This document shows positions 62,301-64,000 of a DNA stretch of 64,000 nt, one piece after another (positions within the stretch are counted from its first letter, which is position 1; each line of letters starts with the position of its first letter). This DNA is from Lingula anatina. Lineage: Eukaryota > Brachiopoda > Lingulata > Lingulida > Lingulidae. Below the pieces are notes generated by a model. It searched no databases and was not told the DNA's origin. It worked only from the letters and a program-made list of their open reading frames with translations. The translations under genes were made by a program, and so were the position numbers. The stretch lies in NCBI RefSeq assembly GCF_001039355.2, contig NW_019775694.1, positions 37,363 through 101,362 of the forward strand. The letters run 5' to 3'.

Positions 62301-63691
62301 TCAAACTTTAAAAAAATGAAACAACATGTACAGATCTAAAGCCTTTCAATAAATATGTTAATATCAGATCTTTGACATATATACAAAATTACAATTGTTA
62401 ATACAAGAAAGACAGTCACATTGATATTTTAATTATAGTAATTCATAAAAATAACACTAATGGCACAATCACTGTAATTCCCCTTGATGTATTTTTTATT
62501 TTGCATTAATTTTGCAACTTCAAAATTTTTCCCAATATATATTAACCTTTTTGCTATCTGCTCAGCTGCTTTGAATGTAAAGAGCTCTGCACCCTGCAGC
62601 AACTTCATTGCTGTCAATACAGTACGAGCTGCCATTGAGCCATGGTGCCGTTGCTTAGCAACCTCTGAGAGCTCCAGTTTGCAGTGCACCACAAGCTCGA
62701 GTTCTGCTGCTGCCAGTGTCTCTACACCTGCAAATAAGATTCAGTTATAAAATTTACAGTTATCATGATTGTTTTAACTTTTGGAAGGAATAAGCAACTG
62801 TCAATTAAATTTGTTGAAAAAGTAAAGTGAAATATCCCCAAAATAAAGGTTATTAAAATTTTCCAACAATAACTATATGTTTTTGATAAAAAATATAAAA
62901 TGCTTACTTTTCTTCTCCATTGCGTCCCTTTTTTTACTTATTTATTTATCTGTTTATTTATTTATTTCTATTAAACTACACAGCTTAGACTGATTAATTT
63001 TGTTAGAATGGATGTAGAGTTCAGGAAATTAACTACTCACCCCTTTTTTATTTGAGAAAAAGCTGGCAGACTACAATTATACAACAAGGGGATTGAAAAA
63101 TACTATAAATCCTCAGACAAAAAAGAACTTGGTAGGTATGAAAAAACAAAATGAGCCTCTTCCATTCACAGCTTTTATCAATTATACTCATCTGTACCTT
63201 TGTCATTTTCTGCCTGCTNATTAACTGTTGTCTAATTCTTACAAAGCTTAAACTTGGCATTTATAATAATATTCTCCTTAGACAGGGTCTAATCATCTTA
63301 ATTTTTGTCTCAAGGAAAAAACAGTGTCCATGTAGTAAATGAACAAATTTCTACAAACTTAGTGGCCTAGCTGGCTTCAATTTTACTGGCATTTGGCACG
63401 GAGACAATGCATAATGTGTGGAGACATTGCACATGTACCCAGTACATGTATAATGCAAATGCCTCCATTTTTTTAATGTACCACATTGTTCTGATACCTT
63501 TCACGTCTCCCATGCCTCGGACCTCACACATCAGACTCTTCACCAGAGCCAGGCGACAGTTCAACCACAAGCGAGCATCAAGACGAGAGCGACTCTGAAA
63601 GTTCTGGAACTGGAATTGACTGTTCTCTATCTGGGTCAACTGGATATTGGCAGTTCCAGTTGCGTGACGACTGCTCCTCATGGAGGAAGGT
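47287..63691 (-). CDS. CFAP54: CFAP54-like ciliary protein, C-terminal third, 15 exons visible (gene-level entry)
   Basis: Exons 62547-62727, 60807-61000, 60250-60425 (also 58558-58733), 59614-59796 (also 57922-58104), 57394-57566, 56972-57093, 56152-56260, 55529-55724, 54892-55153, 53480-53608, 52584-53094, 52152-52346, 51433-51592, 50364-50444 and 47287-47409 join with matching phases into about 930 codons ending at TAA. All introns are GT-AG. The product is helical and TPR-like (LTTALELCKVTSLREASLEA, LAQIKLRIGHAMARNAARNA), with a low-complexity K/S/E segment in exons 8-9 and a K/P segment in exon 13. No membrane segment is seen. CFAP54 is a roughly 3,000-residue protein of the C1d projection of the ciliary central pair, needed for normal beating. 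The assignment rests on recognition of conserved phrases (QPLSAKAQQDIPDFAVLDL, FEKLFDPSFGFTMKGG) and on size, not on a search. Another giant central-apparatus protein is the main alternative. The 5' two-thirds lie beyond the right edge. Confidence 0.65.
47577..47690. repeat. CA microsatellite and poly(A) in the last intron
   Basis: (CA)n at 47577-47620 and an A17-19 run near 47669-47687. Confidence 0.9.
50364..50444 (-). CDS. CFAP54: CFAP54-like exon 14
   Basis: TTTCAG acceptor and GAG|GTCAGT donor, 27 codons in phase 0 (NLLKQCLTDVQTLFGVLPEL to VSEVE). Confidence 0.82.
50589..50772 (+). repeat. GCAAATTTGC-rich repeat, copy 2
   Basis: Starts CAGGCCTGCCA, contains TTGCAAATTTGCTGAATTTG, AAGCAGCAATAC and CAGCAAATTTGCAGCAAAC, and ends TTTTGCTAAAG. 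Lies inside the last-but-two intron of the CFAP54-like gene. Confidence 0.55.
51433..51592 (-). CDS. CFAP54: CFAP54-like exon 13
   Basis: CTCCAG acceptor and GAA|GTAAGT donor. LALLMQRSEISLVEKPKKEP, a Pro/Ser/Lys linker, then KALSPKVKKDEHLE. Confidence 0.85.
51775..52212. repeat. Triplicated exon-12 tail with GT microsatellites
   Basis: The block CTATCATGTAGCTCTATCAG then TTGTTTCAGT recurs at about 51783, 51957 and 52152. (GT)n tracts at about 51839-51886 and 52025-52092 separate the copies. Only the 52152 copy is a working exon end; the other two read AGGG instead of AGGT at the donor. Confidence 0.85.
52152..52346 (-). CDS. CFAP54: CFAP54-like exon 12
   Basis: TTGTAG acceptor and GATAG|GTAATA donor. 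YQPAFEEHGHMPLRPQTSMS to LLWITLKQLIELHD. Its 3' end and donor have been duplicated twice into the following intron. Confidence 0.85.
52584..53094 (-). CDS. CFAP54: CFAP54-like exon 11 (largest)
   Basis: TTTTAG acceptor and CAATG|GTAGGT donor, 511 bp. YQAILQRMCSTATVISASAK, FGLGFFSHAEFDIALNHDVV, LDLPPDVSPTNVEIIAKNYA and DNEISLQW. The Trp codon is split with exon 12. Confidence 0.85.
53480..53608 (-). CDS. CFAP54: CFAP54-like exon 10
   Basis: ATATAG acceptor and CTGG|GTAAAA donor. AIEEEMAPLVESLEVQQVVE to GISWTHLLG, probably helical. Confidence 0.82.
54892..55153 (-). CDS. CFAP54: CFAP54-like exon 9
   Basis: TTTCAG acceptor and TAAAA|GTAAGT donor. A lysine-rich start (SKKEKTKLKPAKEP), then AAWVAIRCAAAAGQAQRARL and the phrase QPLSAKAQQDIPDFAVLDLI on which the family call mainly rests. 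Confidence 0.85.
55529..55724 (-). CDS. CFAP54: CFAP54-like exon 8
   Basis: TTCCAG acceptor and AAG|GTAAGT donor. LIRQGYLEIALVYLSSSGVV, then an acidic Ser/Glu/Thr-rich tract and GSSGKKSKKGVK, a probable disordered insert. Confidence 0.85.
56152..56260 (-). CDS. CFAP54: CFAP54-like exon 7
   Basis: TATCAG acceptor and TTGGG|GTGAGG donor. KVQRQLFNLGKYQARAVVST to SYAFDHDLG. Phase 1 in, phase 2 out, both matched by the neighbouring exons. Confidence 0.85.
56679..56985. repeat. 20-bp minisatellite derived from the exon 6 donor
   Basis: About 15 imperfect units of CTTACCCATATTGARCACAT on the plus strand. Read on the gene's strand each unit is ATGTGCTCAATATGGGTAAG, which is the end of exon 6 plus its 5' splice site. 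The last unit is the functional exon end itself. Confidence 0.9.
56972..57093 (-). CDS. CFAP54: CFAP54-like exon 6
   Basis: TAACAG acceptor. SEDIVERWTSALGVLTTALE to EAEILLNM, donor ATATGG|GTAAGA. Its last 10 bases plus the splice site are the unit of the adjoining minisatellite. Confidence 0.85.
57394..57566 (-). CDS. CFAP54: CFAP54-like exon 5
   Basis: TTTTCAG acceptor (preceded by an (AAT)n tract in the intron) and GCTGG|GTAAGA donor. IQALGEKIEHYYPAGGAAWH to GHAMARNAARNAG. A 5' fragment recurs at 59188-59258 after the N. Confidence 0.85.
57582..57635. repeat. (AAT)n microsatellite beside exon 5
   Basis: About 18 units in the intron just upstream (gene sense) of exon 5, copied at 59274-59327 by the contig overlap. 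Confidence 0.9.
57922..58104 (-). CDS. CFAP54: CFAP54-like exon 4 (first assembled copy)
   Basis: TTTTCAG acceptor and CAG|GTAACA donor. DILALLSSIVLSTSGQLLQT to EKTVKEYLAAQKLLLAQ, joining in phase 0 to IQALGEKIEHYY of exon 5. Confidence 0.8.
58558..58733 (-). CDS. CFAP54: CFAP54-like exon 3 (first assembled copy)
   Basis: Same sequence and splice sites as 60250-60425, offset 1692. Only one of the two should be counted. Confidence 0.8.
59115..59186 (-). CDS. CFAP54: CFAP54-like exon 2, truncated copy at a contig end
   Basis: The 3' part of exon 2 (WLNCRLALVKSLMCEVRGMG), cut by the N at 59187. An assembly fragment, not a separate exon. Confidence 0.8.
59188..59258 (-). CDS. CFAP54: CFAP54-like exon 5, truncated copy at a contig start
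   Basis: The 5' part only (IQALGEKIEHYYPAGGAAWH), broken by the N at 59187. An assembly fragment. Confidence 0.8.
59614..59796 (-). CDS. CFAP54: CFAP54-like exon 4 (second assembled copy)
   Basis: Phase 0 on both sides, 61 codons, DILALLSSIVLSSSGQLLQT onward. Differs from 57922-58104 by one Thr/Ser substitution. Confidence 0.75.
60250..60425 (-). CDS. CFAP54: CFAP54-like exon 3 (second assembled copy)
   Basis: ATAAAG acceptor and AAG|GTAACT donor. GPYRSVHVELGDCRQYCVEG, then MQAEFLMQGVLLNIMEG and DNIDMLK. Identical to 58558-58733. Confidence 0.75.
60807..61000 (-). CDS. CFAP54: CFAP54-like exon 2 (complete copy)
   Basis: TTACAG acceptor and AAAG|GTATCA donor. Includes SSMRSSRHATGTANIQLTQ and LALVKSLMCEVRGMGDVK. 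A complete second copy is at 63498-63691 and a truncated one at 59115-59186. Confidence 0.8.
62547..62727 (-). CDS. CFAP54: CFAP54-like exon 1 of the window
   Basis: TTTGCAG acceptor and AAAAG|GTTAAT donor. Starts VETLAAAELELVVHCKLEL and ends FKAAEQIAKR. The split Arg codon AG| is completed by G or A in exon 2, synonymously in both assembled copies. Confidence 0.8.
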
Positions 63692-64000
63692 CTGTAATTT
63701 AATTTTCAAAAAATTCATGACTTTTCCTGTTGATGAAACATTAGACATAAAATGAAAAGCAAGAGGTTTTTTTCCTTTTTGGGCATTTATATTTCATTAA
63801 TTTCCAATGGAATTCACTAAATATGATGAAATGCAGCATTTTTACTATAAATCCCTATTGCTTATAATGACAGAAATCAAAGCAACACTTCAAAAGCTAA
63901 TTTAATTGCCAAAAGGGACGTCTGTTTAGTGAAAATGTGTGATAAATGAACCTGATTTGTTCTGTGCATAAAACAAGCCTTTTAAAACAGTAATTTTTCA
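63220..64000. repeat. Divergent repeat of 60529-61309 after an N
   Basis: Offset about 2691. Carries exon 2 again, with scattered substitutions and short indels in the flanking introns. It continues off the window. Confidence 0.9.
63498..63691 (-). CDS. CFAP54: CFAP54-like exon 2, divergent (allelic) copy
   Basis: Same length and same protein as 60807-61000. The four base differences I see inside the exon are all synonymous (CAT/CAC, CTA/CTT, CTG/TTG, AGG/AGA), as expected for two alleles of a constrained exon. Confidence 0.75.

Overview
This is eukaryotic, animal nuclear DNA. It has split genes with GT-AG introns, exons embedded in AT-rich sequence, many microsatellites, long G/C homopolymers, frequent TACATGTA motifs and several families of short inverted-repeat transposable elements. 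Duplicated contig ends that differ by roughly 2% suggest a highly heterozygous marine invertebrate, either a spiralian (mollusc, annelid, brachiopod) or an amphioxus-like animal. I cannot fix the phylum from this window.

Layout. (1) 0.3-7.3 kb, plus strand: an 11-exon ankyrin-repeat protein gene of about 421 codons. Every intron is in phase 0 and one is a GC-AG intron. (2) 7.4-41.1 kb: a gene desert of about 34 kb. I see no convincing protein gene in it. It holds at least six families of MITE-like or fold-back elements (several with readable target-site duplications), a degenerate tandem array and simple repeats. (3) 41.2-42.6 kb, plus strand: an intronless class A (rhodopsin-like) G-protein-coupled receptor of 449 aa, of neuropeptide-receptor type. 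(4) 42.6-47.2 kb: intergenic, with an 898-bp segment repeated across a single N, most likely an assembly overlap. (5) 47.3-63.7 kb, minus strand: the last 15 coding exons (about 930 codons) of a very large gene that runs off the right edge. Its exon phases join perfectly, and I assign it, on memory of the family only, to CFAP54, a central-apparatus protein of motile cilia.

The right end is not collinear as assembled. Exons 2 to 5 of the visible CFAP54-like segment appear two or three times, with the repeats broken at single Ns (59187 and 63219). The simplest reading is three overlapping contigs laid end to end, not a real gene duplication.

The three genes show no sign of shared regulation or pathway. 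The most unusual structural feature is in the CFAP54-like gene. Two of its introns carry tandem arrays seeded by the preceding exon's own end and 5' splice site. One is a 20-bp minisatellite with about 15 units, many of which repeat the exon-end/GT context. The other is an approximately 190-bp unit, triplicated with GT microsatellites, in which the decoy splice sites have mutated to GG.
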